The notes under the pieces are model-generated. The model saw nothing but the letters and a program-made list of their open reading frames with translations, was not told the DNA's origin and made no database searches. A program made the translations under genes and the position numbers. Of a stretch of DNA of 6,158 nt, positions 1 to 6,158 are shown piece after piece. The stretch comes from Candidatus Kapaibacterium sp. (GTDB taxonomy: Bacteria; Bacteroidota; Ignavibacteria; Kapaibacteriales; UBA2268), in contig JAUQWR010000268.1 in NCBI GenBank assembly GCA_030835065.1, positions 1-6,158 of the forward strand, read 5' to 3'. The number at the start of each line of letters is the position of its first letter. Position 1 is the stretch's first letter.

Positions 1-715
1 TTCCGCGCAATTCAAGAATAGTTCTGCTGCCCATAACAGTCATATTTTTTCTTATCCACTTTTCATTAGCTTCGGATAGATCTAAAGCAGTATATATGCC
101 TTTAGATCTTAGTAGTTTGGTATATTGCCTGCCTACTCCCCAAATATCTTCGACGTCTGTAGCTTTCAAAAACGGAGTATTATCATCGTAATCATATAAG
201 TTTAATACTCCCTGATATTCAGGATTTTTCTTTGCTAGTCTATTAGCAAGCTTTGCCAATGTTTTTGTTGTTGCAATACCTATTGAAACAGGAATACCAG
301 TCCATTGCTTAATTTTTCGCCTCAGCTCCTTGCAATATTCAGTAAGGTTTTCTCTTTCAAATCCCTCAAAACTTAAAAAGGCTTCATCTATAGAGTAGAT
401 TTCCACTTTCGGAACAAAATATTCCAATGCAGACATAACTCTTCTAGACATATCACCATAGAGAGTATAGTTAGACGAAAAAGCTTTTACTCCATAGCTA
501 TCAATCAAATGCTGCACTTTAAACAATGGGTCGCCCATTTTAATTCCAATAGCTTTTGCTTCATTAGATCTGGCTATAATAATTCCATCATTATTTGATA
601 ACACAACAATAGGAACCGACTCAAGCTTTGGATTGAACACCCTTTCGCAAGATGCATAAAAATTATTGCAATCCAATATTGCAATAGGTTTCCTTATTTT
701 TGTATTATTTTCCAT
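1..715 (-). CDS. umuC: Y-family translesion DNA polymerase UmuC (Pol V subunit), 3' end beyond the window
   Basis: Catalytic subunit of an error-prone lesion-bypass polymerase, normally active with processed UmuD in the SOS response. The reverse strand is open for 238 codons from the ATG at 715-713 to the window edge, so roughly the first half of a protein that is about 420 residues in E. coli is present. The palm motif [11 protein letters not shown] places the first metal-binding Asp at D15 and the presumed steric-gate aromatic at Y20. The second catalytic motif YSIDEAF gives D110 and E111. The segment [18 protein letters not shown] (residues 37-54) is typical of UmuC rather than Din[19 protein letters not shown] and a helix-hairpin-helix-like DIWGVG follow. 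The start is well fixed, because an in-frame TGA lies one codon upstream at 721-719. No umuD (S24 peptidase) precedes it, although the two genes are often paired. No internal damage is seen. Confidence 0.95.
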   Translation of the reverse strand, partial: MENNTKIRKPIAILDCNNFYASCERVFNPKLESVPIVVLSNNDGIIIARSNEAKAIGIKMGDPLFKVQHLIDSYGVKAFSSNYTLYGDMSRRVMSALEYFVPKVEIYSIDEAFLSFEGFERENLTEYCKELRRKIKQWTGIPVSIGIATTKTLAKLANRLAKKNPEYQGVLNLYDYDDNTPFLKATDVEDIWGVGRQYTKLLRSKGIYTALDLSEANEKWIRKNMTVMGSRTILELRG

Positions 716-719
716 TTCT

Positions 720-727
720 CAAAATTA
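720..727 (-). promoter_or_regulatory. possible Bacteroidota-type -7 element for umuC
   Basis: On the reverse strand this reads TAATTTTG, which matches the TAnnTTTG -7 consensus of Bacteroidota. It ends only 4 nt before the umuC ATG, so transcription from it would give a leaderless or nearly leaderless mRNA. No clear -33 TTTG lies about 20 bp upstream. Chance matches are common in DNA this AT-rich, so this is weak evidence. Confidence 0.2.
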
Positions 728-756
728 AGAAAATTATCACTATTATTGTTTGACTT

Positions 757-768
757 TATTAATTAATA
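757..768. repeat. 12-bp perfect AT palindrome
   Basis: TATTAATTAATA is its own reverse complement. It lies about 45 bp upstream of umuC and could be a dimeric regulator site. It contains no G or C, and such palindromes arise often by chance in AT-rich spacers. Confidence 0.25.
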
Positions 769-885
769 TAATGCTCATCTACAAATCTTTGATATAGAAT
801 TATTTATAAACAAATTTCAATTCATCTAAATTCAGACTAACATTTATTCCACAATAATTAATATTTTGTCGTTTTTATTACACAT

Positions 886-915
886 ATTTTTTATCATTAC
901 TTTTAGATAAAAAAT
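886..915. repeat. 10-bp perfect inverted repeat with 10-nt spacer
   Basis: The left arm ATTTTTTATC (886-895) and right arm GATAAAAAAT (906-915) are exact reverse complements separated by ATTACTTTTA. The stem has one G-C pair per arm, so an RNA hairpin would be weak. As DNA the spacing (20 bp between arm centres) would suit a dimeric binding protein. It is about 170 bp from umuC and 220 bp from the Nudix start. It could be an operator or a chance product of A/T tracts. Confidence 0.4.
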
Positions 916-1102
916 CAATACTAATTTGAATACAACAAATTTTAAAACATACTAATAAATCAATATTTCAAAAAAACTTTAATGCTTATTCAATTTTTAG
1001 TGATACATTTTTTTTTATGAGCAAATCCAAGATATATCAACATAAGATAAACAATAAGGAACAAAATAATTGAAACTATACAAAAGTGACAACAAATTTG
1101 CG

Positions 1103-1110
1103 TAATTTTG
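1103..1110 (+). promoter_or_regulatory. possible Bacteroidota-type -7 element for the Nudix gene
   Basis: TAATTTTG followed by T matches the TAnnTTTG -7 consensus. It lies 25 nt before the ATG at 1136, which is a reasonable distance for a short 5' leader. No convincing -33 TTTG is found at the usual spacing, so the call rests on one short motif and its position. Confidence 0.35.
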
Positions 1111-1135
1111 TATTTTTAAAATTACAAGACGATAA

Positions 1136-1711
1136 ATGATAGAAAAGTGGATTACAAATAAACTTGAATTTTGCGGAAATTTCAAAATATTTGATCTTTT
1201 TCGGGCTGTGAGAACCAATCCGGCAAAAAGAACAGAATCAGAGTTTATATATCTTGACTCAAAGGATTGGGTCAACATAATCCCAATCACAAAGCAAGGA
1301 AATATAGTGCTAGTCGAGCAATATCGACATGGAATTGATGATATAAGTTTAGAAATTCCTGCCGGCTTGATTGAAACAGGAGAATCTCCTCAAGATGCTT
1401 CAGAGAGAGAATTGCGGGAAGAAACCGGATACCAATCAAGTGCTCGAGCTATTCTATTAGGAGATGTTCAGCCCAACCCTGCTTTTCTGAATAATACTTG
1501 CTATCATTATGTTTGTTTTGATTGCGAACATATATTAAATCAAGATTTAGACGAAAATGAATTGATCAAGGTTGTCGAAATTCCGCTTTCGGAAATTGAT
1601 AATTATATCAAATCTAAAAAGATAAGACATTCATTGGTCTTAAGTGCTTTTTATTATTTCAAAATGCATTATAATTTCAATGATTTAATAAAAACATATA
1701 ATAATATTTGA
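1136..1711 (+). CDS. Nudix hydrolase, probable ADP-ribose pyrophosphatase type
   Basis: Members of this group hydrolyse nucleoside diphosphates linked to another moiety. ADP-ribose to AMP plus ribose 5-phosphate is the commonest activity of the close subgroup. The full Nudix box GX5EX7REUXEEXGU spans residues 77-99, starting in GLIETGE and ending RELREETGY, with metal-binding glutamates E92, E95 and E96 present. The preceding VEQYR (60-64) and LEIPAG (72-77) are typical of the ADP-ribose pyrophosphatase/NudF group. Prolines P113 and P115, 14 and 16 residues after the box, agree with the proline that helps mark ADP-ribose specificity. The 191-residue length is usual. An in-frame TAA directly before the ATG fixes the start. 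There is no strong Shine-Dalgarno, and the cytoplasmic protein lacks signal or membrane segments. Substrate preference is inferred from motifs only; another nucleotide sugar is possible. Confidence 0.9.
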   Translation: MIEKWITNKLEFCGNFKIFDLFRAVRTNPAKRTESEFIYLDSKDWVNIIPITKQGNIVLVEQYRHGIDDISLEIPAGLIETGESPQDASERELREETGYQSSARAILLGDVQPNPAFLNNTCYHYVCFDCEHILNQDLDENELIKVVEIPLSEIDNYIKSKKIRHSLVLSAFYYFKMHYNFNDLIKTYNNI

Positions 1712-1738
1712 AATATTTCTTATTTTAGATATTTGTAA

Positions 1739-1759
1739 ATGCCTTTTGGCATAATTTTT
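1739..1759 (+). terminator. possible intrinsic terminator after the Nudix gene
   Basis: ATGCC (1739-1743) and GGCAT (1748-1752) form a 5-bp stem around a TTTT loop. Two A residues and five T residues (1755-1759) follow. It lies 28 nt past the Nudix stop and 60 nt before parA, the right place to separate the two transcription units. The stem is short for an efficient terminator. Confidence 0.45.
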
Positions 1760-1819
1760 ACGATATTAATAAAAATTACTTAATTGCATAAATTTTGCTA
1801 AATAAAATTGAACCGGATT

Positions 1820-2590
1820 ATGGGAAAAATTATAACAATTGCAAACCAAAAAGGCGGAGTCGGTAAGACTACCACTTCGATTAATTTAGCCGCTTCTCTT
1901 GCTGCCAGCGAGAAAAAAGTGCTTTTAGTTGATATTGATCCTCAAGCTAATGCTTCCGGAGGTGTCGGCTTCGATACCAAACAGCTCGAAGCTACTATCT
2001 ATGAAGTTATGGTTAATAACCTTAATCCTAGTGATGCTATTTATCAGACTGAAATTCAAACTCTACACCTGATTCCATCACACATAAATCTAGTTGGTGC
2101 TGAAATAGAAATGGTCAATATTGAGCATCGCGAATTGGTTCTTAAAACTGTTCTCGACAAACTCAAGGCTAATTACGACTTTATCATTATTGATTGCCCT
2201 CCTTCGCTCGGATTGCTTACTCTCAACGCACTATCTGCAGCAGATTCTGTGCTGATACCAGTACAGTGCGAGTATTATGCTCTCGAAGGATTAGGACAAT
2301 TATTAAATACAATCTCGATTGTCAGATTTCATCTCAATCCAGATTTGGATATTGAAGGCGTATTGCTCACTATGTTCGATTCAAGATTGAGACTATCCAA
2401 TCAGGTGGTCGAAGAAGTTAAACGCCACTTCGAAAACAAAGTATTCGATACTGTTATATATAGAAATGTAAGGCTTTCTGAAGCACCAAGCCATGGCAAA
2501 CCAGTAATTCTATATGATGCTCTCTGCCCCGGTGCCCAAAATTATCTCGAACTAGCCGGCGAGATTCTTAAACGCAATGGTTTGGCTTAA
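1820..2590 (+). CDS. parA: chromosome-partitioning ATPase ParA (Soj type)
   Basis: Deviant Walker-A ATPase that, with ParB bound at parS, segregates the replication origin region on the nucleoid. Counting from the ATG at 1820 (256 aa), the deviant P-loop KGGVGKTTT covers residues 11-19 with signature lysine K11. Walker A' is [11 protein letters not shown] (35-45, D40). Walker B is FIIIDCPPS (121-129, D125). The ATPase domain begins directly at residue 3 with no N-terminal helix-turn-helix, as in chromosomal Soj and unlike type Ia plasmid ParA. A TTG at 1808 would add four residues (MNRI). I prefer the ATG because [13 protein letters not shown] is the usual family N terminus. A near-match to the -7 element with one extra base, TAAATTTTG, lies at 1789-1797. 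parB follows after 33 nt, so the two are almost certainly an operon. Confidence 0.96.
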   Translation: MGKIITIANQKGGVGKTTTSINLAASLAASEKKVLLVDIDPQANASGGVGFDTKQLEATIYEVMVNNLNPSDAIYQTEIQTLHLIPSHINLVGAEIEMVNIEHRELVLKTVLDKLKANYDFIIIDCPPSLGLLTLNALSAADSVLIPVQCEYYALEGLGQLLNTISIVRFHLNPDLDIEGVLLTMFDSRLRLSNQVVEEVKRHFENKVFDTVIYRNVRLSEAPSHGKPVILYDALCPGAQNYLELAGEILKRNGLA

Positions 2591-2623
2591 TTATTATTGT
2601 AAAACAAATTTTTTGAGATAGAT

Positions 2624-3595
2624 TTGAGTCAGGAAAATACAAATAAACCCAAAAAACCCGCACCCGGATTAGGCAAGGGATTGGGTGCGTTAATACCTTC
2701 AATTCAATTTTCTAAAGAAAAGGGTTTTAAGATTGCTCCTACCGAAGAAGCTAAACCCGATGTTCATAACTTTGCGATGATTGAAATTGAAAAAATCAAG
2801 CAAAATCCTTATCAGCCTCGTCACGAATTTGATAGGAATGCCCTCGACGATTTGAAAAATTCTATTCGTGAGCACGGCGTTATCCAACCTATCACTGTCC
2901 GCCCGTCTATCAACGGTTACGAACTTATCTCAGGCGAACGCCGACTCAGAGCTACTACTGAATTAGGACTTAAAACCATTCCTGCTTATATTCTCGAAGT
3001 AAAGAGCGATAGAGAAATGCTTGAAATTGCTCTTATCGAAAATGTTCAAAGAGAAAATTTAAATCCTATTGAAATTGCACACGGCTACAACCGCTTGATT
3101 GATGAATGTAATTACACTCAAGAGCAAGTTGCCGAACGCGTAGGCAAAGATAGAAGTACTGTTACTAATTTCCTTAGATTGCTCAGACTTCCTGAATCTA
3201 CTCAGGAATTGCTCCGCTCTAAAAAAATCTCCATGGGCCATGCTAGAGCATTGTTAGGTCTTGGCGATCATGCAAAAATGCTTTCTGCTCAAAGAGAAAT
3301 TATTGATAGCGAATTGTCTGTTAGAGCTACTGAAGCTCTTGTTCGTGATATTGAAACCGGTAAAGTTAAAGTTAGCCCTGATGGCGGTAAAGTTAATAAA
3401 AAGAAAGATAAAGCTGATGTGGTAGGTATAGAATCTGCTCTTACTTTAGACGAAACCGAAAGCAGACTAAGACAAAAATTTGGTACTAACGTAAAAATTT
3501 ATCCAAAAACTGCTAGCAGTGGTACTATCGAATTTGAATTTTACAGTATTGACGACTTTGAACGATTAGTTGATTTGTTCGAAAAAAATCTGTAA
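2624..3595 (+). CDS. parB: chromosome-partitioning CTPase/DNA-binding protein ParB (Spo0J type)
   Basis: Binds parS, closes into a CTP-dependent sliding clamp and stimulates ParA. It starts at TTG (2624); the next in-frame ATG (residue 52) would remove the conserved ParA-contact motif GLGKGLGALIP (residues 15-25). The ParB/Srx CTP-binding fold follows: NPYQPR (61-66), GVIQP (85-89), GERRLRA (104-110) and ENVQRENLNPIE (139-150). The helix-turn-helix is about 164-190 (YTQEQVAERVGKDRSTV), followed by SMGHARALLGL (203-213). A lysine-rich linker near 250-265 leads to a C-terminal dimerisation domain (about 272-323). At 323 residues it is slightly longer than average but complete. A GAGATAG stretch just upstream is the only hint of a ribosome binding site. 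I saw no parS consensus (TGTTTCACGTGAAACA or close) in the window, so its sites must be elsewhere. Confidence 0.96.
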   Translation: MSQENTNKPKKPAPGLGKGLGALIPSIQFSKEKGFKIAPTEEAKPDVHNFAMIEIEKIKQNPYQPRHEFDRNALDDLKNSIREHGVIQPITVRPSINGYELISGERRLRATTELGLKTIPAYILEVKSDREMLEIALIENVQRENLNPIEIAHGYNRLIDECNYTQEQVAERVGKDRSTVTNFLRLLRLPESTQELLRSKKISMGHARALLGLGDHAKMLSAQREIIDSELSVRATEALVRDIETGKVKVSPDGGKVNKKKDKADVVGIESALTLDETESRLRQKFGTNVKIYPKTASSGTIEFEFYSIDDFERLVDLFEKNL

Positions 3596-3651
3596 TTTTC
3601 TCTCATTGGAAGAGCTGAAGGGAATAAAGCTCATTAAATATCAGGTATATT

Positions 3652-3656
3652 AGGTG
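3652..3656 (+). promoter_or_regulatory. Shine-Dalgarno-like AGGTG that decides the hydS start
   Basis: AGGTG is complementary to the 16S rRNA anti-Shine-Dalgarno tail and ends 6 nt before the ATG at 3663. An alternative GTG start at 3654 would lie inside this motif and add only MCG, so the ATG is favoured. Confidence 0.45.
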
Positions 3657-3662
3657 TGTGGA

Positions 3663-5450
3663 ATGAAAGAAAATTTTGGTAAACCGCAGGTAGTGTTTAC
3701 AAACAAAGCCAGATGCCAGGATTGTTATAGGTGCATCCGAGCTTGCCCGGTTAAAGCTATTAAAATGAAAGAAGGGCAAGCTTCAGTTCAAAAAGACAGA
3801 TGTATCGATTGTGGTACTTGTATCCGCGAATGCCCTCAGGGAGCAAAGACCTATCGTAACGATATCGAACATGTCAAGCTGCTTCTTCAATCAAATATGA
3901 AAGTTGCTGTATCGCTTGCTCCTTCTTTTGCTGGGGTTTATGCTGATTGGGAACGCACCCGTATTGCATCGGCACTAAGGAAACTAGGTTTTCAGTATGT
4001 TGCAGAAACTGCTATCGGCGCCGGAGAAGTTGCTCAATATATTGCTCAAATTATAAACGAAAACGGTTACAAAAGCTATATTTCTTCTGCCTGCCCGGCA
4101 GTTATTAATTATATAGAAAAATATGATCCAGAATGTATTGATAATATAACACCGGTTGCTAGCCCGATGATTGCTCATGCAAGACGTATAAAAGCAAAAA
4201 TGGGCGAAGATTGCGCCATCGTTTTTATTGGTCCTTGTATTGCAAAAAAATCTGAAGCTGAACGCCCCGAATATGAAGGATTAATCGAAGCTGTACTTAC
4301 TTTCGACGAGCTTAATGACTTATTCAAGTCAGAAGATATTAATTTAGCTGCTTTCGAAGAATCATGGTTCAACGAATTTCCTACAGGCGAATCACGCTTA
4401 TATCCACTTCTCGGTGGTCTTGCAAAAACTGCCGCAATGGATACTGATATTTTAGCATCTGATATTATTTCTGTAAGTGGTTTCGACGAATTAAAACAAG
4501 CACTCGATTTAGTTAAAAATTCAAGTAAAAATTACATAATTGAACCGCTTTTCTGCTCTATGGGCTGTGTCAATGGTCCTGGTGTCAATTCAAAAAAAAA
4601 TATTCTTACTCGCAGAATGGATGTTATAGGATATTCTAATTCACGTCAGTTATACACAATTGAACCTGAAAAAATTGAAATCGACCTTTCTGCTAAATAT
4701 TATCAATTCCCTAATACATTTGTTCAGGAATTTCCAGAAGATGAAATAATAAGGGTGTTAGAAAAAACCGGACATGCAGCCGAGCAAGACCAGTTCAATT
4801 GCAACGCATGCGGATATGATACTTGCCACGAAAAAGCAATTGCGGTATTGAGTGGTATGGCTGAAATTGATATGTGTATGCCCTACATGCGTAGGTTTGC
4901 TGAAATGAAATCTGATCAAATTATTGAATCGAGCCCCAATGGAATCGTAATTTTGGACGAACATTTCAAAATTATTCACATGAATCCTGCTTTCCGCAAA
5001 TTCTTTATGTGTAGCGAATCCACAACAGGCAAGCCTATTTCTTATCTTATGGATCCAGAACCTTTCTACAAATTATCTTCATCAGAAGAAGATATTTTTG
5101 AAACTACCGAAAACCATGATAATTATGGAATTATTTGCCACGAAAAATTGTATAAATTAAATGATGAAAAACAATATGTTGGCATTTTTGTAAATATTAC
5201 AAAAAATATTTCCGACCAAACTGAATTAGATGAAATCAAAGCTAAAACTATCAAACAGGCTCAGGAACTTTTGAATCATCAAATTGATATGGCTCAAAAT
5301 ATTGCCAAACTTCTCGGCGAATCTAGCGCCAAAGGCGAAGAATTAGTCGAAAATCTTATGAAACTTTCTCAGGATGAAGAAAAGAAAAATATTACTGGCG
5401 ACAACTCAAAAAATAAAAATTGGATATGGGATACGTACACTTCGAAATAG
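3663..5450 (+). CDS. hydS: [FeFe]-hydrogenase-like sensor with PAS domain (group C, HydS-like)
   Basis: Putative hydrogen or redox sensor (595 aa from the ATG at 3663). Two ferredoxin-type [4Fe-4S] sites lead: C18/C21/C24/C28 and C47/C50/C53/C57. The hydrogenase H-domain (about 80-335) keeps all four H-cluster ligands: C144 in SSACPAV, C192 in GPCIAKK, and C298 and C302 in EPLFCSMGCVNG. A further four-cysteine Fe-S domain follows (C380, C383, C388, C405). Next comes a PAS domain (about 417-516, beginning QIIESSPNGIVILDE) and a charged helical tail, probably coiled coil (about 517-575). Compared with catalytic enzymes, the proton-relay Cys of TSCCP is A143, the Met of MPC is G190, the Trp of motif 1 is V147 and a Gly of GGG is P306. 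These changes plus the PAS domain fit group C sensory hydrogenases. No Tat signal or membrane segment is seen, so it is cytoplasmic. It lies 67 bp after parB and overlaps the next gene by 25 nt. Sensory function is inferred; weak catalysis remains possible. Confidence 0.87.
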   Translation: MKENFGKPQVVFTNKARCQDCYRCIRACPVKAIKMKEGQASVQKDRCIDCGTCIRECPQGAKTYRNDIEHVKLLLQSNMKVAVSLAPSFAGVYADWERTRIASALRKLGFQYVAETAIGAGEVAQYIAQIINENGYKSYISSACPAVINYIEKYDPECIDNITPVASPMIAHARRIKAKMGEDCAIVFIGPCIAKKSEAERPEYEGLIEAVLTFDELNDLFKSEDINLAAFEESWFNEFPTGESRLYPLLGGLAKTAAMDTDILASDIISVSGFDELKQALDLVKNSSKNYIIEPLFCSMGCVNGPGVNSKKNILTRRMDVIGYSNSRQLYTIEPEKIEIDLSAKYYQFPNTFVQEFPEDEIIRVLEKTGHAAEQDQFNCNACGYDTCHEKAIAVLSGMAEIDMCMPYMRRFAEMKSDQIIESSPNGIVILDEHFKIIHMNPAFRKFFMCSESTTGKPISYLMDPEPFYKLSSSEEDIFETTENHDNYGIICHEKLYKLNDEKQYVGIFVNITKNISDQTELDEIKAKTIKQAQELLNHQIDMAQNIAKLLGESSAKGEELVENLMKLSQDEEKKNITGDNSKNKNWIWDTYTSK

Positions 5451-6158
5451 AAGCTTTTCAAGTAGCTAAAAAAGCAAATTCTCCTTGCGGCGATGTGTTC
5501 GTTGTAGAAAGAACTCCCGCTCATACTATTGTGATTTTAGCTGATGGTATTGGCTCGGGTATAAAAGCAAATATTGCTGCTACTATGTGTGTTGCAAGGA
5601 TTAAAGAGCTTATCAATTGCGGATTTTCGATTCGCGCTGCTTTTACTAGTTTAGTAAAAACTATGAACAAAGCCGCTAAAGAAAATCTGCCCTATTGCGT
5701 TTTTGCTGTTGCTCAGATTATGAATGATGGAGTTACCAGCATTTTAACTTACGATATGCCAAAACCTCTTTTTATTTCTAAAAAATTCAGCACCGAACTT
5801 ACTCAAAGAACTTTTACAGTAGATAACTCTGTGATATGCGAATCCACTTGCTATTTAAATGTAGGCGATGGAATTATGCTAATGACTGATGGAGTGACTC
5901 AAGCCGGGCTTGGAAGAGGTTTGAAATTTGGATGGGGCACCGATGGTGTCAATAAGCATATCAACGGTTTGCTTTTCGAAGGTATTGCTTTAGCCGATTT
6001 GCCAAGAGCAATTTATCAAAAAGTTTTCGACTTGTGCAGATATTCTAATGATGACGATGTTTCTGCTGTTGTTGCTTTCTCCAGACCTGGAATTTGCTCT
6101 AATATTCTCACTGGTCCTCCTTCAAATAAACAAAAAGATTTCGAGCATGTTAGGCATT
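5426..6158 (+). CDS. SpoIIE-family PP2C-type serine/threonine phosphatase, 3' end beyond the window
   Basis: Metal-dependent protein phosphatase, the likely output partner of the upstream hydrogenase-PAS protein. The frame is open for 244 codons to the right edge. Metal-site motifs are in order: PCGDVF (D23), LADGIGSGIKAN (38-49, D40 and G41), VGDGIMLMTDGVTQAG (146-161, D155) and NDDDVSAVVAF (208-218, D210/D211). The catalytic fold therefore looks complete, and only the C terminus is cut off. The ATG at 5426 lies inside hydS in another frame (25-nt overlap). An in-frame TAA at 5414-5416 leaves only a TTG at 5420 as an alternative, so translational coupling is likely. No sensory domain precedes the phosphatase fold, so any input must come from a partner. 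It has eight cysteines in 244 residues, one (C21) beside the first metal Asp. Relatives act on phosphorylated anti-sigma antagonist-type proteins, but the target here is unknown. Confidence 0.9.
   Translation, partial: MGYVHFEIEAFQVAKKANSPCGDVFVVERTPAHTIVILADGIGSGIKANIAATMCVARIKELINCGFSIRAAFTSLVKTMNKAAKENLPYCVFAVAQIMNDGVTSILTYDMPKPLFISKKFSTELTQRTFTVDNSVICESTCYLNVGDGIMLMTDGVTQAGLGRGLKFGWGTDGVNKHINGLLFEGIALADLPRAIYQKVFDLCRYSNDDDVSAVVAFSRPGICSNILTGPPSNKQKDFEHVRH

Larger units (their letters stand above)
716..1135. other. AT-rich divergent intergenic region between umuC and the Nudix gene
   Basis: About 420 bp with very low GC and no convincing coding potential on either strand. It must contain the promoters of two divergent genes. 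It holds a 10-bp inverted repeat (886-915), a 12-bp AT palindrome (757-768) and two TAATTTTG octamers, one next to each flanking start codon. I see no tRNA, no obvious riboswitch and no E. coli-type LexA box (CTG-N10-CAG), although SOS operators differ between phyla. Confidence 0.6.

Noticed and set aside
1015..1290. 91-codon reverse-strand ORF
   Set aside because: It lies largely antisense to the 5' part of the Nudix gene, and its low-complexity, Leu/Ile/Tyr-rich product has no recognisable motif. It is a shadow frame.
1789..1797. TAAATTTTG upstream of parA as a -7 promoter element
   Set aside because: It has one base too many between TA and TTTG and no -33 partner, so it is noted under parA but not called as a promoter.
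2699..2887. Reverse-strand ORFs inside parB and hydS (also 3059-3241, 3984-4178, 4175-4372, 4758-4979)
   Set aside because: All are short, fully antisense to genes with strong family motifs, and show no domain features of their own.
3612..3632. GAGCT/AGCTC hairpin between parB and hydS as a terminator
   Set aside because: The stem is only 5 bp with an 11-nt loop, and no T-tract follows, so an intrinsic terminator is not supported.
1..6158. parS sites, CRISPR arrays, tRNA or rRNA genes, and insertion sequences
   Set aside because: I looked on both strands and saw no parS-like palindrome, no regularly spaced repeats, no cloverleaf or rRNA-like sequence, and no transposase or terminal repeats. 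A computed search could still find a diverged parS.

Overview
This AT-rich window carries six genes and looks like a chromosomal stretch from an anaerobic or fermentative bacterium. Possible promoters resemble the Bacteroidota -7 element (TAnnTTTG), Shine-Dalgarno sequences are weak, and the UmuC is of the Bacteroidota/Chlorobiota kind. The FCB group (Bacteroidota, Chlorobiota/Ignavibacteriota or relatives) is therefore my best guess. This is an inference; no rRNA or other decisive marker is present.

Layout. A Y-family DNA polymerase gene (umuC) runs leftward from 715 and is cut by the window edge. It is divergent from a rightward Nudix hydrolase (1136-1711), with about 420 bp of very AT-rich non-coding DNA between them. 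That DNA contains a 10-bp inverted repeat and a 12-bp palindrome. A short hairpin with a T-tract follows the Nudix gene. Next come parA (1820-2590) and parB (2624-3595), an ordinary chromosomal segregation pair with full ATPase, CTP-binding and helix-turn-helix motifs. After 67 bp comes a 595-residue [FeFe]-hydrogenase-like protein (3663-5450) with a C-terminal PAS domain. It overlaps by 25 nt a SpoIIE-type PP2C phosphatase (5426 to beyond the right edge).

The last two genes are the most interesting part. The hydrogenase keeps all four H-cluster cysteines and three accessory [4Fe-4S] cysteine sets. Residues that surround the H-cluster in catalytic enzymes are changed: the proton-relay Cys is Ala, the Met of MPC is Gly, and the Trp of the first motif is Val. 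Added to the PAS domain, this matches the putative sensory group C enzymes (HydS). The overlapping phosphatase is the obvious candidate output, so the pair probably forms a hydrogen- or redox-sensing relay acting through protein dephosphorylation. The wider family is known; its input, partner kinase and target here are not visible. The hydS-phosphatase pair lies directly behind parAB with no clear terminator between them, so read-through from parAB is possible.
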